A stretch of DNA of 64,000 bases from Paramecium tetraurelia (Eukaryota > Ciliophora > Oligohymenophorea > Peniculida > Parameciidae). The position numbers and the translations under genes are program-made. This document shows, piece after piece, positions 12,701 to 24,581 of this stretch. The notes under the pieces are model-generated. The model was not told the DNA's origin. It did no database searches and saw only the letters and a list, made by a program, of their open reading frames with translations. Position 1 is the first letter of the stretch. Every line of letters begins with the position of its first letter. The stretch covers positions 293,254-357,253 of the forward strand of contig NW_001799366.1 in NCBI RefSeq assembly GCF_000165425.1, given 5' to 3'.

Positions 12701-14872
12701 TGTGGGATTATGGATGATTAATGCAAGATCTTGGCTAATTTGATAGAGGATAATGCGATAATTCAGGAGGTTTCTTTGATTGGCAATAGAGTGACCAGTA
12801 GAGGATTTAAGACTATTTTCGATCCCATTCTAAGGAACAGTAGTTTTTTACAGCAATTAAATGTTTCGAAGTAAAAGAAGTTTTATAAATTTAAGAAACT
12901 TTATCAAGGATCAATATTTCAATGAGTTGACATCGGCTTAGATTATTCCTCTGAAGCATTTCAGAATATTGATAATGGACGGGAATTTGTTTCAGGGATT
13001 CAGGAATTCAGGTCTGATTCCGTTATTATAGAAGAATCCTAAGTTGTATATTTATAATAATTGGATCAATGTGACTGAAGGCTTTGCCAAACAAATAGTT
13101 GAACAGTATGTGATATTTGTTAATGATTATAATATCTCCAAAGGAATACCAAAATATTTGACGTCTCTTATCATTAGGGACACTAAGTTGAGTGATCAAT
13201 TTTATATTTGGTTTGGATCCCAATTCTTTCGATTACCTTATTTGGAGTATATAGATTTTAGAGGGAGTTCTGAATAGATGACGAGTTTGAGCAAGATGCA
13301 TATGTATATAGACATAGTTAATGAGAATTTTGTGAATTACAATCTGATTGAGGTTTGTTTCGATCAGAACTAAGACAACGAGTAAGAGCATTATTATCTA
13401 ATAGACCTAATCATTTTGACGATGGATTGTTTAAGTATTGGCTGCAAAATTTAAAGGATTTCTTACAAAATAAGAATCACATCTCATTGCAAAAGATGGG
13501 AGTGATAGTAAATGACATAGAGTAAGTGAGATGGGGTAAAATAGGCAAATGGATTGTTCATATCATCAACACAACCCTCAACTTGATCTAGACCCAAAGT
13601 TACGATTTCAGATTTAGCAGTTCATTGCACAGCTACACACGCAAACAATTGACAAGAATACGAATCAGCATGATAGCAGGCACCATAACTGAAATCATAA
13701 AGATCTCTTTGGGAATAGGTGCCATTTTGATGCCTAGCCAATTGGATGTAGTTCTCCAGGAGTGTAGAAGCTTGACTCATTGTTTTGGAAACGATGTAGG
13801 TGCTGCATTCTACGGAGAAGCCATCATCATAATAGTGTTGGTCTTGTTTCAATCTTGCTTTGGCCTTTGGTTTTCAATTTAAATCCGATTGCATGCCACT
13901 CCTGATTACTGCATCCAGACTTCTGATATGATTCGATATCAGCACTTTAAATTGGCTCACAAATCTGAAGTCTGGTTATATGTCCTGCAACTCATCATAT
14001 CATACAATTATTTGTTAGAATGCAAAATAATAGGGACTATTTTTGAAATGCTCTCATCCATCAACACAAATCCATCAAGAGATTTCGGAGCTCTGAAATT
14101 CGACCTAATTTTGATGCTCAGTTTTATCATTTCACTCATCTTATTCAAGGCTGTCTTCTAGTTATACATCACAATAAAATCTTTATTGATCTTCCTCTAT
14201 GCTCCTGTGGCAGATCAAGCAAAATTGTTTCAGGCTTGCTTCATCAAAGTGTAGGCGGATCATATGCTAAATATTGAGAGTGTTCTCAAGAATTACTGTC
14301 CTCAAAATGGCATATACATCAAGGGGAAATTGTGGAATTACAAACAGCTTTTTGAACCTATCCAAGGCCTTTTGGATTTGGGGCTGTTGATTTGCATAGC
14401 GGTACTTACCAAACTCAGGAGACAATTCTTTCTGATATTTAAATTTGAAGAGTTGTACACTACTACTGACATAATTATTTTGATTTTTCTATGCAAGTCC
14501 TCCATTAAAATAGTCAAGCATTTCTATTGTGCTCTTATTTCGAGGCCTCCTTAATTGAAAGTGTCTGATCTGAATGAAGCATTGCTGATAAGAAGGTATC
14601 AGAAGATGGGCAATTCACTTTAGATTGTGTAAAAGTATCCCAAAATCTCTATCAAGAAGTTAAGGATATCTTCTTCACAATTAATTAGTAAGAAGAGCAG
14701 CGTTGATTTCAAGATGGGAGCCTTCATTAAAACCAGGAGCGATCGAAGCATCGTGATTCAGAGAGAGAGTTTCAATGAAAATGATGTGGATTACATTCCA
14801 GAGAGCATCCAAATGCCAATGGGTGCCATTCAAAATAAGTCCATGAAGAATATCTAATTAAAACACTTTTGA
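9712..14872 (+). CDS. LRR multi-pass membrane protein, copy A
   Basis: Predicted 1,673-aa protein with six introns: 9963-9987, 10133-10154, 10352-10373, 12308-12329, 12871-12895 and 13382-13404. Introns three and five end in AAG; both were placed by aligning with the intron-free sites of copy B. Residues about 75-1,200 are leucine-rich repeats with the consensus L..L.LS.N, of the long cytoplasmic/RI-like kind (for example LEELNL- and LRSLNIS-like units). From about residue 1,275 the protein has roughly six hydrophobic membrane segments (for example around 13800-13875 and 14095-14200). It then has a conserved NYCPQNGI block, an SRPP motif before RRYQ, and a basic cytosolic tail. It is paralogous to the next gene over its whole length, with only 22 bp between them. 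Role unknown; a ligand-binding LRR platform anchored in a membrane is inferred. Confidence 0.85.
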
Positions 14873-14894
14873 TTAAATAAATTAATATAAATTT

Positions 14895-17800
14895 ATGTAA
14901 AATATTGACAGTGTCAAAATCAAGTTCCTGAGGATACTTATAAAGCATCGCTTCGTTAAAAGATTTCTTGGCAAACAAAAAATTAATGAGCAATCATATT
15001 TTACAGTCAACTAAGGCGCTTTGGCCTGCTTTAGCGAATTATGTCAATCTTTATCATGTAATAATCGCATAATGTACTACAAGTATATAACTTAGTGAAG
15101 TCAATCTCTCAGGTTGCAACATCAACGTATACTTTGCAATTGAGTTGGCCAATCTAGTATAGAAGAATACTAATATTGAAGTATTGCAATTAGCAAGTTG
15201 CAAGTTGAATTCATTCTCACTAAGCTGCATCTTTAAAGCGGTAATAATCTATTGATCAACACCGTAGATGATCGATCATACCGGATTGGCTCAATTGAAT
15301 TTATTTAATAATCAATCCTTTACTCCAACTGTTGTACAAGACTTCATTAAGTATGTTCTTAAAGGCAAGAATCCTTTGATTGAAATCAATATAAGTCATT
15401 GCAACATCGAAAATGCTTAATTATCTATGATACTACCAAATTTGAAAAATCTCAAATCACTTAAGAGATTAAAGATGGGCTTAATGAGCTTGAGTTCCGA
15501 GTCACTGCTAGCACTTTCCTCAGCGATGCTACATTACACAGGTAAAAGATTCTTAGACTATCTTGATCTATCATTTTGCTAGATAAAGAATCATGGGCTT
15601 GAATTACTTAATAAATCTCTCTATTTATCAGTAATAACCTCTATTAATATTAAATCCATCAATTTATCCGGCAACCACATCAGTTAGGATGGAGTGGTTC
15701 ATTTGGAACAGATCCTCCTAAAATTAAACATTGAAGAATTGAATTTATCAAGAAATAAGATCTAAGAATTTTAGAACTAATAAGTCCTCAATAAGTAATT
15801 ATTGAGGGTGGATCTATCAAGCAACATTTTTGAAGAAATCCCCAATAACTTCTTTTTGAACGTATTATCAATTAATTTATCAAACAATCAGATCAATACT
15901 CAAGGAGCCTATTAAATTTCTTAAGTACTATCCTATAAGAAGGTTCAATGGGTGGATCTCAACATTAACAATAATTGCATTAAAACAAGAGGCTTCATTT
16001 CTCTAATCTACGCCTTAATTGAGAATAAATCTTTAACCAATCTATCGGTAGCAAATAATAAAATTAATGGCGAAGGAATCCTTGTTTATATCTTTAATCA
16101 CGAACAATTGAATCTTTAATACTTAGATCTATCTCATAATTACTTAAGGTATGATTTGGTCTATGCTTTGATATCTATGATGAAAGAATGTAAATTAAAA
16201 ACTTTGGTGCTATCATAATTGAGACAAGATGAAAATGAAATTCATAGTGGCAAAAACGAATTATTTGAAATTAAATGTGCTAATCTTAGAGAAATTGATT
16301 TTTCCTGTAATCCATAGATAATCATGCCCATTCTTAAAAGTCTATCTAAACAGTATAATCGTCTAGAATACTTAAATCTAAACAATTGTCAATTGATTAA
16401 GAAACCAGAAAGAGAATCTCTATTTAAGAAATCAGATACCTAAACATTAGATATAAAGAAACCATATGATGCTCATGTGAGGAAATCAGACACTTTGACA
16501 ATAGATTTGAAGAAATCAAGTGAGGCTAAATTTTTGATTTTCGATGAACCAATTTTCATAGATCAAACAGATCAAAAAAACTCATAGTAACAAAATAACC
16601 AAGTATTAGAATGCATTTATAATCTATTATCAAAGACCTATACACTTTAAACTTTGTGTTTAGCGAATAACAATTTGCATTATTTAAATGAAAATGAGTT
16701 GAAGCAATTGGAAGGCTGCTTTGCTAATAATTTTACGTTGCTCTCCCTTGATTTATCAAATAACAAGTTAAAATCTAAAATTGTGTTTTTGGTAAATGGA
16801 TTAAAAAACTGTGGTTCTTTACGCTATTTGAACATAAGCAATAATCAGATTGAAGAAGATTATGAGGTAATAATTAAATTGCCTGAAATTTTCAAGAATC
16901 CAAGTTTGCAATACATTGATTTATCATTGAATTCTATTCATAGTGCCACTTTTTAGAATATGAAAAAAATACTATTAAGATAGTATAAGTAATTCCCCTA
17001 GATGAATTTGAGCTAATTAAAATTAACAGCAGATGACCTTGTTAGCATCAGTGAAATCATACGCGAATCTTACTCAATTAGAAAATTGGAATTGTTTGGC
17101 AATCAGTCCATTGATTATTTGAATAATGTGCTGGTGTATGGAGACAATAATAAGGTTGAGTCTCTGTCCATAAACAGATTGAAGTTGAGAAGAGATATTT
17201 TTGAAAATCTCTTTTAGATATTGGTTTAAAATCAAAAATGGATGAGAATCATAGAAATATCAAACACTTTATTAAAAAATTATCAATTGAAGAAATTGTT
17301 AGAGCAATTAAAATAGATGCATTCTCTGAAGGCACTAATAATGGACAATTAATATTTCGATAACAAAGAAGTGATTGATTCCTTGAAAGAATTGTTTCGA
17401 TCGTTTAAGAAATTGAAAACCTTATCGATTCGAAAGTCAACTCTCTCTGTTGAATTTTTTGAATTCCTCTATCAACTATTATCGCATTCTAAGAACTTGG
17501 AAGAACTGGATCTTAGTAGCAATCAAAGCAACGATTATGAACACAAATGCATCATCCCCAAACAAGGTATTGAACTACTTTCATAGGGGATTCAAATTAC
17601 TTAAACTCTCAAGAATCTTAATCTATCGAAATGCTAATTAGATGATGAAGTAATGCAGATATTCATAGACACTCTACCTTTGAATACCTCATTGATTCAA
17701 CTAGATATCAGTGAATGCAATCTCACAAAACTAAGCTTCCTAAGATTTAAAAAAAACTTCAGCCAAAATCCTTCGTTATTACAAAAACTATGTTGTTAAT

Positions 17801-20125
17801 TGATGATTGATGAGATCCCCAATAATCTTGTTAACAGTTAGAGTCTACCCAATTTATTCTATCTTGACATCTCCAAAAATAAGTAAAAAAATAGAAGTAT
17901 CGTTAAATTAGTCCAGTGTTGCTAACCTAATAATATCTTCTAAAATCTCTTCTTCCTTAATTTGGAATAGTGTCATCTCAACGATCATCATTGTAAAGCT
18001 TTAAGCAAATTAATCGTAACCAATTTGAAGGAGTTGCATCTTAGTCAAAACCAAATCACCTTTGTTGGATTTAAAGACCTGTTTGACCCTATCTTAGAGG
18101 GAAATTCCAAACTCAAAGCCTTAAATTTGTCAAAAAACAAAATCAATGAAGAATACTTTTGCTAACTCGAATACAAGGAACTAAATATGAGAATCGATTC
18201 TCTAGAACTGTTGTCTCTTGATGGTAATTTCTGTTATGGCAAGGGTTGCAAAGGATTTATAAAACTCTTATCCCAAAATCCCAAACTCTATATCTTTAAC
18301 CATTGGCTGAACATTAATGACTAATTGGCTTACTTAGTAATTTAGTCTTACATTCAGTTCACTTAATTGTACAACCTAAAATATGGTTAGCATAACTACA
18401 TACAATAATTGATTATAAAGGAGACTGATTTCTCAGATGACTTTTTAATTTGGTTTGGTTACAACTATTTTCAATTGCCCTATTTGTAATACATAGATTT
18501 CTCAAGCAATACAAGGTTCTGTACAAGCATGGGAAAGATGCACATGTATATTAATATGATAAACAATCAAGTCAATTACAATTTGCTTCAAGTTAAGTTT
18601 GATGAAGTCGAACAACAAACCCTGACTATGTTCGATGACGGATTGATTAGGTTCCATCTGCTGAAATAGAAATTTCGATTTCAAAATTACACCATCATGT
18701 AAAGCAGTTATGGCATCAATGATCAAAATATCGAAACCATAAAATGGGGGTTCATTGGGAAATTCATAATTCACATAATAAACAAACTGTTATATCTGTT
18801 TTAGGGATCTCTAACAGAATTCAGGATGAGTAGTTAACTATAGAAACACCTGAGGAGAAAAATGAACAGCATGAAAATTTACTACATATTGGGTTGTTTG
18901 GTAGAGCCAGTATTTATAATTTTGGCACTTCTTACAGCATTCATGTTGTAGACTCCTTTGTCTTTAGAGGACTTGTAAGACCATAGAAATTGTCGAAATC
19001 AATATTGCTTTATTAACGACGTGTAAATTCTCACTTTGACTTTGTTCATAGTGGATATTCTCGTAATTGTGATGTGCAGTGTAACTAACATGATTATAGC
19101 AATCAAGCTAAGGATTAATTCAGAGCCAGACTTCTACATTTTGACTTACGAATAAAAGAAGGAATTAAAAAGGAAATTCCCAATAAAAAAAGAGTTGCTA
19201 CTATTGATGCTCTAGATACTACTGTAATGCAAGTACATTTTCGACACTCTAATCATATCATCCAGTTACAACATGTCAAGTTACATTGAGAAATATGAAG
19301 ACAATTCCTTCTAATAAATTAAAACTAATTTCTTAGCAACTGCTTACATGATGACTGTAATGATATGCGTTAAATTCACCATTTTTTGTTATCAGGATGT
19401 GAAATGCACTATCCAATTTTTTAAACATCCAAATAAGGATGCTTCATTTCTCTTGTCAAATATGTGGATCAAGAATATCTATGATACCAATATTCTCGTC
19501 GAGAATGTGATCAGCAATTTCTGTCCACAATCGGGAATTAAAATAAGAAATAGTCTATTTAATTTGAAACAGATTTATTAGCTGACTTAATTATTTGTAA
19601 TTGAGTTACCCACCTTCTTCATATATCTATTCTTCTTTAATAACTACTAACTGATGTTTTTGAAAATGGGCTACTAAACAGTAATCACAGTCACAATAAT
19701 ATTTCAAGTCATTGGAATGATACGCAATATTATCAAGGGTCTCTGCAATGCCTATTGGGCCCTAGTGTCGAGACCTCCAGTTGTGAAATGGTTTGATATC
19801 AATGAATTCTTATTGTTACGAAGATATCAGCATTTGGGAGAGAAGCGATTGATAACTCAGTAGTCCATTAAATAGAAGAAGCAATTCAACAGCTTCAAAA
19901 ATATAATAAAGAAGAAGCAGATGCAGAATCAACAAATAACATAGAAATCAAAGAGTGATAGAATAATAGAGAAACGAAAAACATCCAGAAGAGCCAGTGA
20001 AGAACATGAAGAAGAAGGTAAGATATTAATCTTTAAACATAGCAGATTACTTAGTTAAAAAAAGCCAGATTACAACAGAAAATATGTATATAGGAACTCT
20101 TAATACTAAAATGAAATCAGACTGA
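14895..20125 (+). CDS. LRR multi-pass membrane protein, copy B
   Basis: Predicted 1,718-aa tandem paralogue of copy A with three introns (15074-15095, 15241-15267, 20018-20042). The first two match the first two introns of copy A; the last, in the C-terminal tail, is unique. The start at ATG 14895 gives an N-terminus that aligns with copy A up to the shared GAL-CF-ELC block. The leucine-rich repeats run to about residue 1,250. An insert absent from A lies at about 16400-16600. The C-terminal third has about six membrane segments (first around 18880-18950), a CPQSGIKIR block and SRPP before LLLRRYQ, as in A. The tail is Lys/Gln-rich. The two copies are clearly diverged, so the duplication is not recent. 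No catalytic domain was seen. Confidence 0.86.
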
Positions 20126-20474
20126 ATACTATGATTAATATAATAATTATTTATTTTGATTAATTAATAAAATTTTCATTAATTTATATTTAATTAAATG
20201 TTTGGCAATATAAATTTTTTGATATTTTCTGTTTTCTATTGAAGAATCAGGATTTCAATTTATATTTCAACACAAAATTATGATATCCTTCTCACATGCT
20301 TGAAATTCCAAGAGACATCTATGTGATAGTGAAGGTCTTACTTAATTTTAAATCAAAGATATTTTGATGTACTTATGTGTGTGTGATTCGTTTTGGCAAG
20401 ATTAAGGATATAAATAGCTTGGAATTAATAAGTGTGGAGATAATAAATAAAAATAGTTATTATTATATATATGC
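20126..20474. other. Intergenic, nothing recognised
   Basis: AT-rich 350-bp gap between the stop of LRR copy B and the start of the next plus-strand gene. It holds no code-6 frame of note and no RNA gene or repeat that I can see. Confidence 0.5.
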
Positions 20475-21252
20475 ATGAATACTCTACTCAAATCAATAGC
20501 AGGGAAGTTCTCGACAGTTGCATTACATGCTGCCCTCCCTTTTACAGGGTATAAATACGATGACATCGACACTTCCAGAAGTTATAGATTGCGATCTTTA
20601 CTCTCTGAAATTTGGGACAACAGAATCGATGAAGGATTTCATATGGCTTATGAGTAATTGTTCATTTAAATTGTTTAGAAACTTCATTTAGGCACTCAGT
20701 GAGAAAGATTACAAGTTCATTTCAACTATAGCTAATGCAAATCTAGAAAGATCTCTAGAGAAATATAATTTTCAATTATTGAACCTCCAGAATGGAACTA
20801 AAGATATTGTCTACTCTGATTTAACGTATCACTTATTTTAAATATTAATAGATTATCAATTGGTGACACATCATAATAGTGCGTAAAGATGTCGGTTTTC
20901 GACTGTGTGAATTTAGATATCTATGGCAATGATAGTGAACGATCCGAAATTTAAAAGTATATACAAATTATATTTAGTGTTACATTTCGAGTTGAATGCT
21001 ACATACTATCCTAGTTCATGCTACATCCAACTCCCGAGGCCCATTTCGAATCCATTTATCACAGAGTATTCATGAATCTAAACCTCCTAGGTGATGTTTG
21101 AATTGAAACTAACACAGGCTGCCAAGTCAAATCCAGATTTAATTAAGGTCTTGTTGTTGAATTCAAAGAAGAGAATGAAATACCTCCGAAACCATTTTAT
21201 AGGTAAACAATATGAATGGAGAATTATGGAAATTGATAATTTAAATGTGTGA
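20475..21252 (+). CDS. Small protein with possible Tim44/MRPL45-like domain
   Basis: A 233-aa protein with three introns (20654-20678, 20826-20851, 21066-21090), all GTA...TAG, and a consistent frame to TGA at 21250. The N-terminus is basic and lacks early acidic residues (MNTLLKSIAGKFSTV), compatible with a mitochondrial presequence. The body has the helix-then-sheet feel of the NTF2-like Tim44/MBA1/MRPL45 family: a FIQALSEKDYKFI-type helix near residue 63 and a terminal strand reading EWRIMEIDN. The resemblance is weak and from memory of the family pattern only; an unrelated ciliate-specific protein is equally possible. Confidence 0.55.
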
Positions 21253-21322
21253 TGAATTCGATATCAATTATAATTATTATAATTTATAATATATATATAT
21301 ATAATCATAACAATTCATCATC

Positions 21323-23386
21323 TCATGAATCAGATTAAAGAAAGGAAGAGTCAATCTATTCAAATTCATCATCATTCTATTTATTCTCCCCTTGATTCAT
21401 TTAGGACTCCTCCTCTAAAATTTCAGACTCCTCCTTCTTCACTTGATCTACAAACTACTCCTACTCCACCTTATTACTTTTGTTCTCTTGTTTACCCTGT
21501 ATTTCCTTCTACTATCCTGATGATCTAATCCTGACAACTTAGATTGGTCGTTTAAAAATGGAACGAATATCTCCATTCTTCTACTACTTATTATTATTAG
21601 TCTTAGCTGTCAATCTCTCCGTCATTGGTTCTAAATAAGTTGAACTACTCTCTGTTATCATTTTCCCCTTATATCCATTCAGCTACACTTCAGATTAATT
21701 CCTTTGCATCCTTTTCGATTTCGTCGATTCCAACAACTCTTAAAACAATGTCTCCAACCTGGATTTGGAATCCAGTAATGCTTGATTCTCAATATCTAAC
21801 TTTTTCAATCTCCCCTTTAAGTAACCTGTTGATTCCATTGTAGATTTCAATGAACTCTAAGCTGCTTTGTGCGATTCCCTCAATAATGTTAATTCTGTTT
21901 GCAATTCTTAGACCTACTTCTTCAACAAGTCAATTTCACTCAATCTGCCTTTTTTATTCTATTGGGAAATCAAAAAATCTAACTACTACTTCAATTCAGA
22001 CTTATCTCTTTAGAGCATCCTCACTTACTCTTTACTTTTGCTGAGATCTCCCTCAAGGATTAGTACCTATTCCCTGAACTATTGATTTTATTTCATCAAG
22101 GCTTTTACCTACAGAAAAGAGCACTCTATACTTCTTAATCCAATTTTCTCATCCTCTCAAATGCATCCACCAATTTCTTATCTTTCTCAAGCTGCTTACT
22201 TGAACTCTCTTTATATAGAATTTCCTATTCTTTTTGCTTTGCCAATAACTCTCTATTCTAATCATTTACCAACTGTAATTACTCTAAAATGGTAGCATTT
22301 TCTCTATGAAATAATTTGGAAATGAAATACTTCTAAATTTATGAAATCCTGTCTTCGTATTATTTCTTTCCCTTTTGAATCTATGCCTCCTTATCTTTTA
22401 GTTGTACCTCGTAAGTCAACTCTAAATCCTTCAATTTGTCTTAAAGCACTCCATTATTCTTTTGCAAATTAACCACTTTGGTATGCTCTTCGTCTACTTT
22501 ATTTTGTAACTCTTAAAACTATTTATCTTTTTCAGAGACTTGTTTAGCGTAGCAATTAATTTATTGATCCAAATACTGCATTTCTTGTATTTATTTTTCA
22601 TTCACTTTTTTGAGACTGTCATTTTCACATTGCAATTAATCCTTTTTTCTTTTGACTTGATCAATTTCCTCCTCATTGTTTTTTGCCTTGTTTTCCATTT
22701 GCTATTCCAATCTCGCTAGATTTCTCATTTATTCCTCATGCATCTTCTCCCTCTGGAATATTTCATTCTGATATTGGTGAATTTGTTCTCTCAAAGTTTC
22801 TAATTCCTTATTGTGTTTATTTTTTAAATCTTATAGAGTGTTCTACATCTATTTCTTATCTTGTTCCAAGTCTGTTACTTGATTCTTTAGTTTTTCCTTC
22901 TCCAAATTGAGTAAATTTTCATTATGTATTAACTTCTCATTGATTTATTTCAAATCATTACGGTCTAACTATAAATCTCTAATAGTTTATTCCAATCCAG
23001 GAGCATTCCCATCTTGAGGTTGCTGATTGGCCAACTGTTGATTGGCTAGGTCCAATTCATTCCTAATAGAAGCAAGCTCATCTTGGTGTTGCTTGAGTAA
23101 TTGCTTAATTATAGATGTAACTTCTACCTTAAATTCTCTCTCTTTAGTTTTCCACTCCACTACATCACTCTGGTTTTTTTCTACAAGTTTTATATTCTAG
23201 GTCTCCAGCATTTTGATCTTTTCCTATAATTCTAAGACCTAGAATTTAAAATTGTTGAAATACATCTGCATTCTGATTGATTCGAGTCTCAAGAGCAGCA
23301 ACCTATTTTTCTAGCTTCAAAACCTGGGTTTGTCTACTTTCTAGTTCTGATTCTAGAGATTTGATTTTGATATCTTTATCAGTCAT
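21323..23386 (-). CDS. Long coiled-coil protein
   Basis: Predicted 671 aa, two introns (22109-22131 and 23239-23263). From residue 5 to about 480 it is nearly continuous heptad-type coiled coil rich in Leu, Glu, Gln, Lys and Asn, for example LEKEKLKNQVTDLEQDKKQ. The last 120 residues are Glu/Gln/Ser-rich and probably disordered. There is no motor, zinc or membrane motif. Such proteins in Paramecium are often cytoskeletal or basal-body components, but nothing here proves that. The start codon lies only 13 bp from the start of the divergent Mpo1-like gene. Confidence 0.8.
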
Positions 23387-23399
23387 TAAATTTATTAAT

Positions 23400-24043
23400 A
23401 TGGGAATAGACATTGTCAACTTCTACAGCAGCTATGGTAGTTATCACAGCAATATAGTGTAAATTTATATAAATATCAGAATGCAGGAACAAGGCCATAC
23501 ATTTGGTGTGTATTCCACTCATTTTGCTATCAGCTGTTTAAATTACGAACCATTACTCATTCACCATTGACACAGGCTGTTGTCAATTAAACTTTGGTTT
23601 AATAATGCTGTTCGTTCTTGCTCTAGTCTACATGACTGTGGACCTGGTCAGTGGAGTAAGTTTTATATATCATACACCAAAGATTCTTGCTTCATCATTT
23701 TATATCGCAGTCACGCTATTCCTCAATTAACGCTTCGCCAATAGCGATGAGGCTCAATGGAGTAATCACTTGTTTTTGGCCACTACCTTCCAAGTCGCTT
23801 GTTGGATTTTGTAGTTTATTGGACATGGAGTTTTCGAAAGTAATTCTACCCCACTATTTTCTAATTTTCCTAGAACGTGCACCTGCTCTTTTGGACAACA
23901 TTCTGTAGATCTTTGTGGCCCCAGACTTCGTGTTCTTGGAAGTATTGTTCTTTTTGGGTTACAAGCCCCAAATTCACAAGGCTTGTCAGACCCAGATTGA
24001 AAACAGTATCAAACAATTCAGAAATTCGAAGAAAGAAATTTGA
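23400..24043 (+). CDS. MPO1: Mpo1-like (DUF962) membrane protein, putative fatty-acid alpha-dioxygenase
   Basis: 193 aa, two introns: 23459-23486 (28 nt, acceptor CAG) and 23840-23873 (34 nt). The spliced protein shows the DUF962/Mpo1 signature in order: an N-terminal FYSSYGSYHSN followed by NKAIHLVCIPLIL, then membrane segments, then GHGVFEKRAPALLDN and a C-terminal FLEVLFFLGY. Histidines in the YHSN, KAIH and GHG motifs correspond to the family's conserved metal-binding residues. Yeast Mpo1 is an ER Fe(II)-dependent dioxygenase that shortens 2-hydroxy fatty acids in phytosphingosine breakdown; the same role is inferred here. The acceptor of intron 1 was chosen because only it restores the NKxIH motif. 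Confidence 0.86.
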
Positions 24044-24069
24044 TATTATATTAAAATTTAATATAATCT

Positions 24070-24469
24070 ATGATTGGCAAAGAGCAAGTTGATGTCATTG
24101 ATTAATATGCTTCATCCATTGTGAATTATGTGGACAATTAACAAAAGAGTATGTCTATGTCCTATTGTCTAAAGTTATTTAATTGAAAACTTCGACCATT
24201 TAAAAATTGAACGAGGTGACTATTGTGCATTACTAAAAAAACTTGGACAAAATCAATTAAATCCGATCGGAATTCGAAGAAACCAAAAGCATTTGTAAGT
24301 TATCCAATCTTCTATCAAGACTGTAGAAAATAAATTGGATGAGAATATTCAGAAAATCAATTAGATACAGAATTCAATCGAAGGGATGGAATCATCAGTT
24401 GATCATTTAGATTCCATCTTGAAAAGGATCGAAAGTAAATTGACAGAGTTGGAAAAGTTAAAGCAATGA
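24070..24469 (+). CDS. Small coiled-coil protein
   Basis: About 125 aa, ending at TGA 24467. The C-terminal 65 residues are a clear coiled coil (KTVENKLDENIQKINQIQNS, then further heptads to ESKLTELEKLKQ). The N-terminal 45 residues start at ATG 24070 and need an intron near 24150-24175 to join; the best candidate ends in CTAAAG and is not of the standard GTA...TAG form, so that junction is uncertain. Length and shape recall BLOC-1/BORC-type subunits, but I cannot assign one. It is 26 bp downstream of the Mpo1-like gene. Confidence 0.55.
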
Positions 24470-24581
24470 TATCTGATTGAGTTAATTTTAAAAATATTTA
24501 ATATGCAAAGTGATTTCTAAGAGGAAGTGGTCAAATCGGAATACGTTTAGGCAGAGGATCAATTCATTCAAGTTTGCCAAT

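Noticed and set aside
14988-15075. ATG at 14988 as start of LRR copy B
   Set aside because: Its frame does not lead into the shared GAL-CF-ELC block; the frame from ATG 14895 does.
21325-23462. Series of short plus-strand frames opposite the coiled-coil gene
   Set aside because: They are shadows of the minus-strand coiled-coil frame, which is continuous and strongly structured.
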